DNA of 64,000 nt from Aphrocallistes beatrix (GCA_963281255.1 OY725489.1:868001-932000); one strand, 5' to 3'. Shown: positions 29,813 to 40,269, numbered from the stretch's first letter. Translations and numbers: made by a program. The notes: a model not told the origin generated them from the sequence alone.

Positions 29813-29819
29813 TTATATA
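29813..29819 (-). promoter_or_regulatory. TATA box of 7TM member b
   Basis: TATATAA followed by AGG, about 35-40 bp upstream of the ATG at 29778. Confidence 0.6.
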
Positions 29820-29986
29820 CTGTCTTTACTTGTGCCGTAACTAAATTTTGAAATTCCACCATGGCATATTTGCAAATGTGGATCGTCGACAAATATTTCC
29901 ATGTGACAACGAAGCAAATAATTTTACACACAACTTTCATAATCCCTGATATCATCATATATAGGTATTATAATAATTGATTAGTT

Positions 29987-30046
29987 GGGTCAGGATGGGT
30001 CAGGAAGGGTCAGGAAGGGTCAGGATGGGTCAGGATGGGTCAGGAT
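29987..30046 (+). repeat. 10-bp tandem repeat GGGTCAGGAT
   Basis: Six units of GGGTCAGGAT or GGGTCAGGAA in a row. Confidence 0.85.
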
Positions 30047-30332
30047 TTTTTTCTCCTATAATGCCATCATATATTAATCGTAATTTTTATTGATTACCAA
30101 TAAATACATTGATGAAAATAAGTAAGAAATATTTCTATTAGATTTATGCACGAGACAAATTAAGGCGTTTCAATTTTATCCATTTTCAGTAGCAAACACA
30201 TATTACGTTATCTTGGTAAAGTCGATAATATATCAATAATTATATTAGAAGGTAAGGGAACTCTTTTCTTACATGGTATTTATCCATTTTAGATTATGGT
30301 TAATTGAATTCTCTATGTTTCTGTTTTTTTCA

Positions 30333-30508
30333 GATAGGCTACTTTTTAGTATGGATTCGCAGTACTACTCGTTACCTTGGCTTTTCTGTCCATTATATGG
30401 ATTATCTATTTGTTTTAGGTCGTAAAAAAATCCTACCATATATGGAAGCTATGGCCTCTACAAATGCACAAACATACTCAAGAGACAATTATAAAGTGAA
30501 ATTGTTCA
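30333..30508 (+). pseudogene. Truncated 5' fragment of a 7TM gene (member a relative)
   Basis: About 175 bp align, in opposite orientation, with the 5' coding part of member a. The match runs from its helix 1 through ATATGGAAGC-ATGGCCTCTAC and TCAAGAGACAATTATAAAGTGAAATTG, encoding NAQTYSRDNYKVKL. Indels break the frame before this block, and the gene ends abruptly at a foldback element. A dead duplicate. Confidence 0.8.
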
Positions 30509-30519
30509 AAGGTAAAAAC

Positions 30520-30719
30520 GGCGTAGAGATATCGAGATCAAAATTGAAAAATGCAAAAAAGTCGACTCTTTCGTACCGGAATGAGGTTGAGATTTACAGT
30601 TTACAACCAGAAACCCCATCAAACACTCTTTTGGGGATTTTGGTAGTAAACTGCAAATTTCAAAATCATTCCGCACGAAAGTGGGATTTTTTAACAAATT
30701 TTCAATTTAGATCTCTGCC
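30520..30719. mobile_element. Foldback MITE next to the 7TM fragment
   Basis: Imperfect inverted arms of about 80 bp. GGCGTAGAGAT and ATCTCTGCC are the tips; further in, GGAATGA...GAGATTTACAGTTTA pairs with ...AAACTGCAAATTTC...TCATTCC. It directly abuts the truncated 7TM fragment. Confidence 0.65.
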
Positions 30720-30849
30720 ATGATTTAAGACACTTCATATTTGCTACAGACCAAATGCTGAATATTTTATGCAGGGCTAAGAGGTGGTACTTGGATGGGA
30801 CATTTTAAATCGTTAAGGAGCCATTCACCCAGCTATTTTCAATCAATGC

Positions 30850-31410
30850 TTTTGTAAAATCAGAAAGTTCAATTAAGCTACTACCATTAGTGTTCGTTAT
30901 AATGTCGGGTAAACGCAAAAGGGACTACAGAAAGGTACTCAAGAGGGTATTAGAATGTCTTCCCGGTGCACCAGCTGTGTTAAAAGTGCCGTGATGGATT
31001 TTGAATCTTCTTTATGGAAAGTCTTCCCAAAAGTGTATCCAGGAGTGGAACTTCAAGGTTGTTCCTTTCACTGGACACAGGCAGTATGGAGGAAGATTCA
31101 ACCTTGAATTTGCAGCCACTATATTTGAGTAACAATTCAACTCATGATTTTGTCGAAGATTAATGGCTCTACCATTTTTGCCATGCGAGCATATAGAACC
31201 TGCTTTTAGAATTCTAGAAGGGCGCGTCAGTAATGATATGGAACATCAACTGACAACTTATATCGATAATACATGGATTGTTGGACAGTGGAAACCTAAA
31301 GATTGGTCCGTATTTAATCAAACTGTACGCACCAATAACGATGTCGAAGGATGGCATTTAAGAATTAATACTAGAGCAGAACATAAAATTGCAACTTTCC
31401 TCTTCGAAAG
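30850..31410 (+). pseudogene. MULE-type transposase relic
   Basis: Fragments of a Mutator-like (MULE) transposase in shifting frames. FVKSESSIKLLPLVFVIMSG then KRKRDYRKVLKRVLECLP is stopped by TGA. Next is MDFESSLWKVFPKVYPGVEL with GCSFHWTQAVWRKIQ, the conserved MULE D-F-E and C-x-F-H-W motifs. After a gap comes LPFLPCEHIEPAF to TNNDVEGWHLRIN, the typical C-terminal part. At least two frame disruptions are visible, so it is dead. A short hairpin (CAACTTTC-CTCTTC-GAAAGTTG) follows it. Confidence 0.8.
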
Positions 31411-31894
31411 TTGCAATTTTATGTTCTGATCGAACTTTTACATAAAGAGTCTCAGGTAATCACACTACAACTACATCTACTAGTATCTCTAAATAAATTG
31501 AAAAGATACCAAAGGCTAACTTAAACGAGAATGCAAGCTACAATTTTCACTCTATGGGATATAAATATTCACAAGGAAGAGTTATCCAAATGTTGTGCGC
31601 TTGCTCAAGGCTTAATGGTCCTCAAATATAAATAATATTATATGTGAACCTTTCTATTTACGTATTATTCTATATTAATGCGGTTGGCTTGGTGTTTTTT
31701 TTCTATTTATAGTCAGACCCCAAACTTGTATGGCTTCCCCGCCCAAAATGGCTTAAAACGGAAATGACGCTACAAAACACCTCGCCAAGCGCGGGTTTTA
31801 ATCAATACAATAAGTCTGCTATTGAGTGTCATTTTGTCATTTCCTTATTTAATACATAATAATTGCTATCACTTATAATGGTTTAAGGTGTCTT

Positions 31895-31973
31895 GGTTTG
31901 TGGCTATTTTAGTTTGTGGCCGTCATGGTTTGTGGCCGTTTTGGTTGTGGCCATTTGGTTTGTGTCCGTTTTG
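31895..31973 (+). repeat. ~16-bp tandem repeat GTTTGTGGCCGTTTTG
   Basis: About five degenerate units in a row. Confidence 0.7.
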
Positions 31974-32105
31974 ACCGGCATGCCGTCGTTCATTCAAAAA
32001 CCTATATTGAATACTCTTCGGAAGAATACAAACACAGCATTAGAAAATTTTCTACCACTGTAGATGTGGATAAATATATTCGATCAAAAATAACTTCGGA
32101 ACAAA

Positions 32106-32200
32106 TGACAGCAGTCTTAAAAACCATTCTGACAAGTGACAGCAGTCCTAAAAACCATTCTGATAAGTGACACAGCAGTCCTAAAAACCATTCTGATAAG
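32106..32200 (+). repeat. 31-bp minisatellite
   Basis: Three units of TGACAGCAGTCCTAAAAACC plus ATTCTGATAAG, followed by a partial fourth. Confidence 0.85.
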
Positions 32201-32710
32201 TGACAGCTAGGATAATTCTGACAAATGCAACTCCCCCGTTCATACAAAGTTTATTAATGCTTTATCCATGGTTCATACATTACTTATTCATCCTGATCTA
32301 ATCTCATATTTAATAAGAGATTATTGTCTCCGAAAAGTGGACAACCCCTCTACAAAGACAAACCTCGTGGAACGGAATTAATTCAGCTATACGAATGCAA
32401 TAGTTAAGCATTCTCCAAGAAGCGGACATCTTTATATTCGGAAACTCCACTGTCATTTATTTACTACTAAAAGATAAGCGACTATCTTTAATGTTTTAAT
32501 GTTATTTTATGTTGAGAAAAATCACATTTGGATTCAATTGCAATTGAAAAACAATGATAAAATTCTTCAAAGATAATGATTTTGGGGGGAATGGTGTTGA
32601 TGTTTATTAGAATTTATTACAGCAAAAACAAAAATTAGAAGTCAAAATTTGTATAATATATCTACCTTGGCAATTAAGCATATTATGACAGCATTAAGAG
32701 ATAGAAATAA

Positions 32711-33853
32711 CTATTCAGCATTAATCAGCGATTGTTTCAAATCTGAATCTTCAGTTCTCCGATTCTTGTACAGTTTATTCACCAAGAGACGCAATTTGGG
32801 TATCAAAACGAGCACAATACTAAAGATGACGAAGCCATACAAATATAAGCTTGCCATTACATCGCGAAAAATGATAAGATACTCGGTCGAGGCGACTACA
32901 CTATCAAGAGTGTCCTTTGAGAGCTGGAAATTTAACGGGATTTTATATACATGTTTAAACCAACAGGGGTTGAGCAAAATGGAATACAAGAAAATGACGA
33001 TGAACGTATAGACCAAATCCCCAACCCATTTGCAAGCGAACAGTACCAGGATGGAGGAAATTAAAAGCCTATTTCTATTGATCGTCTCCTCATCGTGTCC
33101 GAGCTGTTCAGTATCATCACCATTATTTTCAACTTTGGAGACCGAATCATTTTTTTTCTCTCTCAAAACTTTATCAAAACGCCAAACATTCCGCACGATG
33201 GGTATGTATAGTAGGAAGAGCAACACTGAGAACAGAAGACTGCCAAACACTGCGGTTTGTATCACGACAGAAAGAATGAATGTCACCCCTACTAGGCTGA
33301 CGGTAAAGATGATCGGACGGACGTATCTAATCTGATTTAATGACTTCCGATATGCCTTCACCAACACATTGAACAACCACATGAAAATAGCTAGCGAGAG
33401 AACGGTGCAGGAGTACCAAAGTGCGTGGTATATGCGATATCTTGTAGGGAAGATGTAGAGACGGAAGAGCCAACCTTGTTCTAGTGTACAGTCTGGTGAG
33501 ATGTTGTATTGGGCCTGCATATGACGGTACTTCTTCTCATGAACTACTATGTATGCACACATGCCGAATGCCTGACAGAGAAACACACTAATGAAAAAAC
33601 CAACCAGAAAGCCGTTTTTCAAAACCTCAACTTTGTATCTGTACTGCTTATCGTAAGCTTCCATGTCAGGAGTGCGCTGCTTTGAGATCAAATAGGATTG
33701 CTTAACATTGAGGAAGAGCTGCCTGATGAAGTAGATGGTCCAGGCTAACACGGCGAGAGCCTGGATGATTATCATCACACCGAGCATTTTACTGTAAGGC
33801 CGGTAGCCCTCAATGTTTGGAAATTCGTGTGCATGCGATTCATTGAAATCCAT
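32711..33853 (-). CDS. 7TM receptor-like protein, NPCW family, member d
   Basis: 380 residues, single exon. After helix 1 there is a long basic loop with YLISKQRTPDMEAYDKQYRY. The outer loop holds the conserved Cys in DCTLEQGWLFRLY, helices 4-5 run through FGSLLFSVLLFLLYIP, and the helix 6-7 loop has LLNPCWFKHVYKIPLNF. Loop 5-6 is the most acidic and variable of the family (NNGDDTEQLGHDEETINR). The tail ends SDLKQSLINAE. Predicted N-outside 7TM. It is head-to-head with member e, about 850 bp apart. Function unknown. Confidence 0.8.
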   Translation of the reverse strand: MDFNESHAHEFPNIEGYRPYSKMLGVMIIIQALAVLAWTIYFIRQLFLNVKQSYLISKQRTPDMEAYDKQYRYKVEVLKNGFLVGFFISVFLCQAFGMCAYIVVHEKKYRHMQAQYNISPDCTLEQGWLFRLYIFPTRYRIYHALWYSCTVLSLAIFMWLFNVLVKAYRKSLNQIRYVRPIIFTVSLVGVTFILSVVIQTAVFGSLLFSVLLFLLYIPIVRNVWRFDKVLREKKNDSVSKVENNGDDTEQLGHDEETINRNRLLISSILVLFACKWVGDLVYTFIVIFLYSILLNPCWFKHVYKIPLNFQLSKDTLDSVVASTEYLIIFRDVMASLYLYGFVIFSIVLVLIPKLRLLVNKLYKNRRTEDSDLKQSLINAE

Positions 33854-33965
33854 TTCTGGTTCACAAAAATAAATATTTGTTTGTTTATCTTCTATTCAGT
33901 CAATTTGTTGACTGAATTAAATGTATAATTATATATGAACTATAGAGCCTATAGTTATTAGTAAT

Positions 33966-34029
33966 ATAGGGACGTATCAAAATGTATATCTTACAGTAGA
34001 TGTAATATATACATTTTGATAGTCCCTAT
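33966..34029. repeat. Near-perfect 23-bp hairpin between divergent 7TM genes
   Basis: Arms 33966-33989 and 34007-34029 (ATAGGGAC(G)TATCAAAATGTATAT and its complement) differ by one inserted base, with a 17-nt loop. It lies in the shared upstream region of members d and e. It could be a micro-MITE inserted at TA or a regulatory element. Confidence 0.7.
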
Positions 34030-34689
34030 TCCGATAAGAGTATAAATTGAGCAAAGAAACAAAAGAAAATAATTAAATATTCCTTGCTAACATTATAAAA
34101 TAGTTCATAGGATAAATCCCTTCCACTCATATTACATAAGATTAAAAGTAATTTATTTTAAAGTTACGTAATACCAGGGTTTTATCGCAACTTTTCTGTA
34201 TTGCATATATCCGGATAGGATAAATATGGTGAATTTGTTTAGCTTCTGAGCCATACAAGAGTTGTGTCAGATAATAGATTTAGTAGAATGGGTAAATAAG
34301 CGGGGAAATATTGCAACTTTTAAGGAAATTTTGTAGCAAAATCAGGAGATAGGCAAACTTATTGATTCATACATGAGTAATGAGAAGACCAAATGTAAAT
34401 TGGATAAATCAATGGAGACAAACATGTGGAATCATGCATTTGCGCCGTGGACGTAAATGAAACTGAATACAGCCATATCTAGTCTACGAAGGCAACTAAA
34501 TGTGGATAAAACTATAATTTAGTCAGAGAAAGTAGTTTTTAGTCAGAGAAAATAGCACTTCGGACAAAAATATCCCCTATTGGTTGGTAGATTTGCATTA
34601 TGTCTTTATGAAAAAACTTGTAAGCATCAAGTCAGTGTGGGTAATACTTAATCTCAAATTTTACCTTCTCTGTCCCTTTTCAAAATAAC

Positions 34690-34696
34690 TATAAAA
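34690..34696 (+). promoter_or_regulatory. TATA box of 7TM member e
   Basis: TATAAAA only 12 bp before the first ATG (34708). Transcription would begin near 34720, so the in-frame ATG at 34738 is the likelier start. Confidence 0.5.
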
Positions 34697-34707
34697 TTGG
34701 GTCACAA

Positions 34708-35838
34708 ATGAAAAAAAACCAGACTAATCAAAAACAAATGGAGAAGCAAATACCTTACAAAATATTAAACTCCTTGCTGCTTACAAATTTCGTTTTAAGC
34801 ATAATCATTTCGCTGGGATGGCTCACTTATTTTATTTTCAAGACAAAAGATGCACTAAATCAGCTGCGCGGTTTAAAAAAGAGACCGAAAGATCCAGAGA
34901 ATAACATCAGAACATCTCGTATTAGAAACGACTACTACAAAAGTATCATATTCATCTATTACCTCGTGATAGAAGGTGCGCTGCTTTCGTGCATGCTAGT
35001 GGAATGCATCTACGAAGTAGTGAGCACACACAGCCCTGTTACCACAGATTATAACTGCACCATAGCGAGGGAGAGTTATCTCCAGGCAAGGCACGACTAC
35101 ACATTCGCGATTATACTCTCGACTCGTCGAGGGCTCGCTGTCTATCTAACGCTAGTTTTCGTGCTTATTCTGTACTATTTTTACAAAATATACAAACTCA
35201 AAGAACGGTTTAGGTACAGCATGAGAGAGGCTAAATGGTTGTTGGTAACAATGATACCTGCCTTCTTTGTAACAGTCACTACTCTGACACCATGGACAAT
35301 ATTAATCGACTGGATTACGAATGGAATTATACTAGAAATCGTTTATTTCATCGGTGTATACTATGCTAAGAAGGTGAATGCGTATTTAGTGATGAGACAA
35401 CAAGATCTAATTCATGCCTACGAGATAGATAGATTCACGGTTAAGCAGCACTCAAGTCAGATCAGACAGTACAAGATGTTCCTCAAACCAATCTTCATAC
35501 TCGGGCAATACTTGATTCTTTCAAAAGTCCTTGATGAGTGCGTAAAAGAATGTGTAGGGACGGTAATACTCAACCAGTGCTGGGTAGAAAAAACCTTCAA
35601 AATTCCGTTCAAGTTTGAAGCAACTGCTTACATAAAGAAAGTGTATTACATTCTGAAGTTAGCAGTTTCAGCTAATATTGCATTAGCATTGTTGCTTTTC
35701 ACAGGGACACTAATCATTTTAAATTTAATTCTGATTTGGAACAACTTGAAATGGAGAAGAAATCAGTATCAGTATACCACCAGTTACAAGGCTTCAACTC
35801 CTCTATTAGCTAACCATAACTTTCCACATGAATATTAA
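34708..35838 (+). CDS. 7TM receptor-like protein, NPCW family, member e
   Basis: 376 residues from the first ATG, 366 from the ATG at 34738 favoured by the TATA position. Helix 1 ends ISLGWLTYFIFKTKDALNQL. The outer loop has YNCTIARESYLQARHDY, and helices 4-5 hold TPWTILIDWITNGIILEIVYFIG. The helix 6-7 loop has ILNQCWVEKTFKIPFKF, so the family NPCW is NQCW here. The tail ends TPLLANHNF, the common TPLL motif. AATAAA at 35871 is a plausible polyadenylation signal. N-outside predicted. Opposite strand to the host RAB18. Confidence 0.8.
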   Translation: MKKNQTNQKQMEKQIPYKILNSLLLTNFVLSIIISLGWLTYFIFKTKDALNQLRGLKKRPKDPENNIRTSRIRNDYYKSIIFIYYLVIEGALLSCMLVECIYEVVSTHSPVTTDYNCTIARESYLQARHDYTFAIILSTRRGLAVYLTLVFVLILYYFYKIYKLKERFRYSMREAKWLLVTMIPAFFVTVTTLTPWTILIDWITNGIILEIVYFIGVYYAKKVNAYLVMRQQDLIHAYEIDRFTVKQHSSQIRQYKMFLKPIFILGQYLILSKVLDECVKECVGTVILNQCWVEKTFKIPFKFEATAYIKKVYYILKLAVSANIALALLLFTGTLIILNLILIWNNLKWRRNQYQYTTSYKASTPLLANHNFPHEY

Positions 35839-35914
35839 TATACTTTTTAATATAAAACTGAATTAAGTTTAATAAAAAATCTGAGTGACAAAATAAGTCA
35901 TGTTGATTTCGATA

Positions 35915-36107
35915 CTATAGGGCAGGGGCCGGCAACCTTTTGAATGAAGTGTGACAGTTCACCTATAATGTCGACATATTTATGACCTTGTGTGCCAGTG
36001 GCAGGCCTGCCTAGAGTTGCCGACCCCTGAATCTACATAAATGTGGTACGCCGACTATATTTATTTCCAACTCCGCGTGCTATCGGTTGCCGACCCCTGT
36101 TATAGGG
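35915..36107. mobile_element. hAT MITE with CAGGGGnCGGCAACC termini
   Basis: The element at 35923-36099 runs from CAGGGGCCGGCAACC to GGTTGCCGACCCCTG, the classic hAT terminus. The target duplication is CTATAGGG / TTATAGGG (7 of 8). An extra internal terminus-like copy, GTTGCCGACCCCTG, lies at about 36016-36029. Confidence 0.85.
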
Positions 36108-36317
36108 ATACGTGTACATACTACTATGTATATGTTGCTGCTAAAACGTCTAATCAGTTACGTATTATGTAAAATATCTGAAGATTTCAGGCGCAAAATA
36201 ACTGATGGAAAAAGCCTGGGAATTTCAGGTATTATACATAATAACTGATTTGACGTTTTAACTCTGTAACATATATCCTTACTATTACTAAAACTCGATT
36301 AATGTTTGTATATATAC

Positions 36318-37650
36318 TAGGGCATTCAAAAAGTCTTGCGGGTCACTACCATAAAATAATAAATAAATGTCATAGAATATGTTTCAATGTATTATTTATT
36401 CGAAATACCCCCCTCATAATTCTACACAGCATTTCAATCTTTCCACCTACTTTATGAATGCATTTCTGTACTCTTCTTCGGGGATGGATTTGAAGCAGTG
36501 GTACAGGGCCGACCCGAGGGTTTGTTTCGGCTCAAGTTCCCTGCCTGAAGGTAGATTTTGAGCTTGGGGAATAGCCAAAAATAACAGGGAGCTAGGTCTG
36601 GTGAGTAGGGTGGGTGGGGAAGTAAATCTAACCCCTCTGATTCCAAGAAATTTTTAGTGAGCTTGGCTGTATGGGAGCTAGCATTATCTATCAATAATTT
36701 TATTCCCCTCGTTTTAGCCTTGGCTCGGAGCTCTTCCGCGTTTTTGATTAGGTTTGGAAGTACTTTCTCTGTAAAAAACGTTGCGTTTACTGTTTTACCA
36801 CTTTCAGAAGGTATTTGCAAGACTATTCCACTACTATTGAAGAAAATCGGGTACATGACCTTCGGTTTTCTGAAGTCGGGCCTAGGAATTTGGGCCGGTC
36901 TTTCGTCCCCTCTCACCCATGATCGCATTTTATACTTGCTGTAAGGGGTTGAATAATAGACCCAAGTCTCATCCCCGGTTATAACTTTAGCTAGGCGTCT
37001 AGGATCACAACCGTCATAGGTTTCCAGGAGTTTCTTGGCAGTCTTTACACGTGCGAGCTTTTGTTGATCGCCGAGGTTATGTGGGACCCACTTACCGCAA
37101 ATGGATCGGAAACCAAGCTGAGTAGTCAGAATGGAATGAATGGCCCCCGATGAAATCTCCATACTCTGCTCTAACTGCTCGATTGTTATACACTTATCTT
37201 CCCTGACTTTGCTCTCGATTAGAGCAACATTCTCTGGGGTGCTGACGGACACCGGTCTCCCAGATCGAGGTAGATCTGACACGTCTGTATTTCCAGACTG
37301 AAATCGTGCAGCCCATTGCTCAACCGTTGATCTGGAAGGGCAGTCCATGCACAATACCTCCTGCAACTCATTGTAGATGAGTACCGGCTGGATGCGGAGT
37401 TTTGTGCGAAACTCAATGTAAGCTCTCCATTTCAGATTAAAATTGTCATCCTTGGAAGCCATAATTTTACCAGTATGTTGAAATGATGTGTGAATAAATT
37501 GATCAGAAATTTGTAATTTTCATTCAATCAAGCTAAGATTTTCAGTAAATCAAGCTAAGATATAAGGTTGTGTTATAGATGAAAACCGATTAGTTTACTA
37601 TTATAGTCTGCGAAATATACCATGACCCGCAAGACTTATTGAACGCCCTA
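36318..37650 (-). mobile_element. Mariner element, 1.33 kb, TA-flanked
   Basis: The element at 36320-37648 has termini GGGCATTCAAAAAGTCTTGCGGGTCA and, inverted, GGGCGTTCAATAAGTCTTGCGGGTCA (24 of 26 identical). TA lies on both sides. Full-length mariner size. Confidence 0.9.
36395..37462 (-). pseudogene. Mariner transposase, inactivated
   Basis: The open frame runs 37462-36452. It has the N-terminal helix-turn-helix region (MASKDDNFNLKWRAYIEFR), GDETWVYY (first Asp) and LLIDNASSH (second Asp). It then has PYSPDLAPCYFWLF, where the third catalytic Asp, 34 residues on, is Tyr. After KLKIYLQAG the frame shifts; the correct frame continues as LYHCFKSIPEEEYRNAFIK and then has stop codons at positions where Trp and Gly-rich sequence is expected. 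Active-site loss plus frameshift plus stops make it a dead copy. Confidence 0.9.
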
Positions 37651-38381
37651 GTATATATATATATATCTGTTATGAATTGATTGAAGAAACTGCCAGGCAC
37701 AGAAAGCTGTTTTTTTGCATGTGGGAGTCTTTTGGCTATGGCTCCAGTAAGTTCTGAGCTCAGACCAAAATGTCGACTCATCATGGAATTATGACGTCAT
37801 TGTCACATTTTTAAAAGTTAAGTAACACAGTTATTCGGGCATAACTCAGCCATTATAGGAGATAGAAGGCTGAAATTTTAATAGAATCTTTATACTAACA
37901 CGCCTCACATATGATGCAACTATCATCAAAAAATGATGACTCATCACTTTGTTATGACGTCATCATTACTCATCAAAATTTAAAAATTGACAAATTTGGT
38001 GATTTTTGAGTGATATCGATTTTAAAACTAAGATGTACATATTTAGAGACGATATCTCCCTTATAATTAACCAATGTCACCTCCAGGCGACCGAAGGGAG
38101 CCTCCGGCGGACACTTCGTGTCCGCCAGCCGCGCAGCACAAGCAAGCGAAGCGCGCTTGTACGTATATATATATACAAGTACATTTACATATATTCGGTA
38201 TTACGTGAGATTATGCCTAAAAAGGATATAATATTACCGGATGTATTTTCCTGAAATATCATTATTTAACCAATGTGATTCTAAAAATAAATTTGCACAT
38301 AAATATTACGGTCATGTGCCACAGAGTAAATCGAGTGCGGTAAGTACGGTATATAGCAATATTATGCATGCAAAAATACTG

Positions 38382-38389
38382 TATAAATA
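38382..38389 (+). promoter_or_regulatory. TATA box of 7TM member f
   Basis: TATAAATA 40 bp before the ATG at 38422. Confidence 0.6.
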
Positions 38390-38421
38390 CCCAAATAACA
38401 CTGATTTAGTAGTAAAAAGAG

Positions 38422-39555
38422 ATGCGTTTGAATTTACTACTTCATTATGCATATGAGGTTGAGCAGTATACGTTAATCGTGGGGGTACCTACAACTATAT
38501 TGATCTCATGTCTGTGGCTACTGTATTTCTTGAGGCAAGCTCGACTGAACTATAAGCAATGGAACAGAAATCGAAAATGTAACGAAACTGAGAGTCTCAA
38601 AAGAAAAATGTTCTTCAACAAAAGTGTGTTGATAATCTTCTTACTGGTGGCAGATATCATCATTTTCGCAGGATCTTTTGTCGAGACTTGTTCAACCTTC
38701 ATTGAAATAGGGAATCTGACGGACCAACTAATGCTTCCTGATTATCCCGGCTGCACAGTTCGAAAGCACACCTGGCTAGCAACAATCGTATACGAACGCG
38801 GCAACAGCTCATCCTACCTGGAAGGGATATGGCAGTCGGCTCTACTAGCTGAGTTCTGCATTTTCATTGCTATTCTACGCTATTTCTGGCGTATTTCTAT
38901 CGAACAGAACCCACATAAAGAACGCCAAGATTATTCATTAAAGAAAGATACTCTGTTCATTCTTCTTATCATCTTCCCCCAATCAATATTGATACTGTGG
39001 TTCGATGCTTCACCGTCGATGATAATGATAGGCCATCTTGTATTCGGGATAATGATGGTTATATATTCTGTTGTTGGAGTGAGATCATCACAACAACTCT
39101 ATCGACAACTCAAATGGAATAACGCAGATCTGAAACTTCATTTTCATTCAAAAGTTGAGCAGAGAAACGATTCGTACAACCTCAAAATGTACAAATATTC
39201 AACTATAGCTATCATCATAACAGCGCTACTGTACGTAACTGCGGAAGTTTGCTACATTATTTTCAATGTATGGATTGGGACTATCCTCCTAAATGCTTGC
39301 TGGTTCAATAAGCAATATACGTTTATGCAGTTGGAATTCGCGATGAGTATGAATCAAATATATCAATACAGACGCGTCACCTATTGCATGGCGATTTTCC
39401 GCAATGGTGCGCAGATTATATTCATCATATACGTGCTGTCGCTCAATGCTGTGTTCTTTGTGGTGGAATTGATAAGGAGGAGGAACCTCAAAAAATTATT
39501 ACGTGAAAAGCCTTGGGAGGGTCTCAACAAACCCCTCCTCGAAAATGCACCTTAG
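38422..39555 (+). CDS. 7TM receptor-like protein, NPCW family, member f
   Basis: 377 residues, single exon. Helix 1 is followed by LNYKQWNRNRKC. The outer loop has the family Cys in GCTVRKHTWLATIVY with nearby sequons, helices 4-5 contain MIMIGHLVFGIMMVIYSVVG, and the helix 6-7 loop has LLNACWFNKQYTFMQLEF, an NACW variant of NPCW. The tail ends LNKPLLENAP, carrying the PLL motif. N-outside by charge distribution. Its promoter starts only ~220 bp after the split dispersed repeat. Function unknown. Confidence 0.8.
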   Translation: MRLNLLLHYAYEVEQYTLIVGVPTTILISCLWLLYFLRQARLNYKQWNRNRKCNETESLKRKMFFNKSVLIIFLLVADIIIFAGSFVETCSTFIEIGNLTDQLMLPDYPGCTVRKHTWLATIVYERGNSSSYLEGIWQSALLAEFCIFIAILRYFWRISIEQNPHKERQDYSLKKDTLFILLIIFPQSILILWFDASPSMIMIGHLVFGIMMVIYSVVGVRSSQQLYRQLKWNNADLKLHFHSKVEQRNDSYNLKMYKYSTIAIIITALLYVTAEVCYIIFNVWIGTILLNACWFNKQYTFMQLEFAMSMNQIYQYRRVTYCMAIFRNGAQIIFIIYVLSLNAVFFVVELIRRRNLKKLLREKPWEGLNKPLLENAP

Positions 39556-40114
39556 CGTGATAGTTAATGCATGTGACTTCAATGTCTGTTATGAGTTGTG
39601 TTCGTTAAATTGGTATTATTAACTGTTAGTTTGTTACAATTAAGTTTCTATGGGAATATATTTCCAATTTCCCAGAGTTATGTGAGTGTTTGTAAGATAT
39701 ATAATTAAGAGAACAAAATTGGACTATGCTTAATTAATTGGGACACATTGATCCTGTAATTCCTATCACGATCAAACCAGGTCGCCAGGATTTTTCTCTA
39801 GGCTAGGAGGGCAAACCACAAAACTGATTTTCTGGTGGGGTCCAGGGACAATGGCCCTAGAAGCTGACAGTATATATCTCAAAATATGCTCAGATTTCTC
39901 ATTTGGACAAAATACAAAAAAATAGTTTATTAAATCCTGATGGGAGTACAAAATACAAGAAACTAGAAATAAATTTATTCCAGGGGGGCATTGCCCCACT
40001 TTGTCACCTCCCCCGTAGCGAAGTTCCTGGAAGTTTCCAAATAAAAGAATTCCGAAGCGCAACAAGCATTGAAAATCACTAGAGTGCCACAGAAAAAAGT
40101 GTATTGACGTAAGT
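39556..40114. other. Intergenic in RAB18 intron 3
   Basis: No gene supported. A C/G-run-rich segment at about 39770-40020 may be an old repeat but has no clear ends. Confidence 0.4.
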
Positions 40115-40266
40115 CAGTGTTTTTTTAAGCTAAATTAGAGGGCACAAAAGGACCTCTAATTTCTTAACATTCGTAATGTACTGAATATCATAAAATGTAG
40201 TATTCCAGGTAAGGGACCTCTAATATTTTGCAGGGCCCTCTGAGCAAATCCTTAAAAAAAACCCTG
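40115..40266. mobile_element. Short hAT-like MITE
   Basis: Inverted termini CAGTGTTTTTTTAAGC and, inverted, CAGGGTTTTTTTTAAGG, with AGAGGGC inside both ends. Flanks GACGTAAG and GACGTACT may be a decayed 8-bp duplication. Confidence 0.6.
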
Positions 40267-40269
40267 GAC

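Larger units (their letters stand above)
36272..38160 (+). repeat. Dispersed ~560-bp repeat, copy 2, split by mariner
   Basis: Left part 36272-36319 and right part 37649-38160 match 16568-17129. The mariner copy inserted at a TA in the AT-rich segment. The 3' hairpin is stronger here: GGCGGACAC-ttc-GTGTCCGCC at 38106-38126, a perfect 9-bp stem, followed by AAGCGaagCGCGCTT. Confidence 0.8.
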
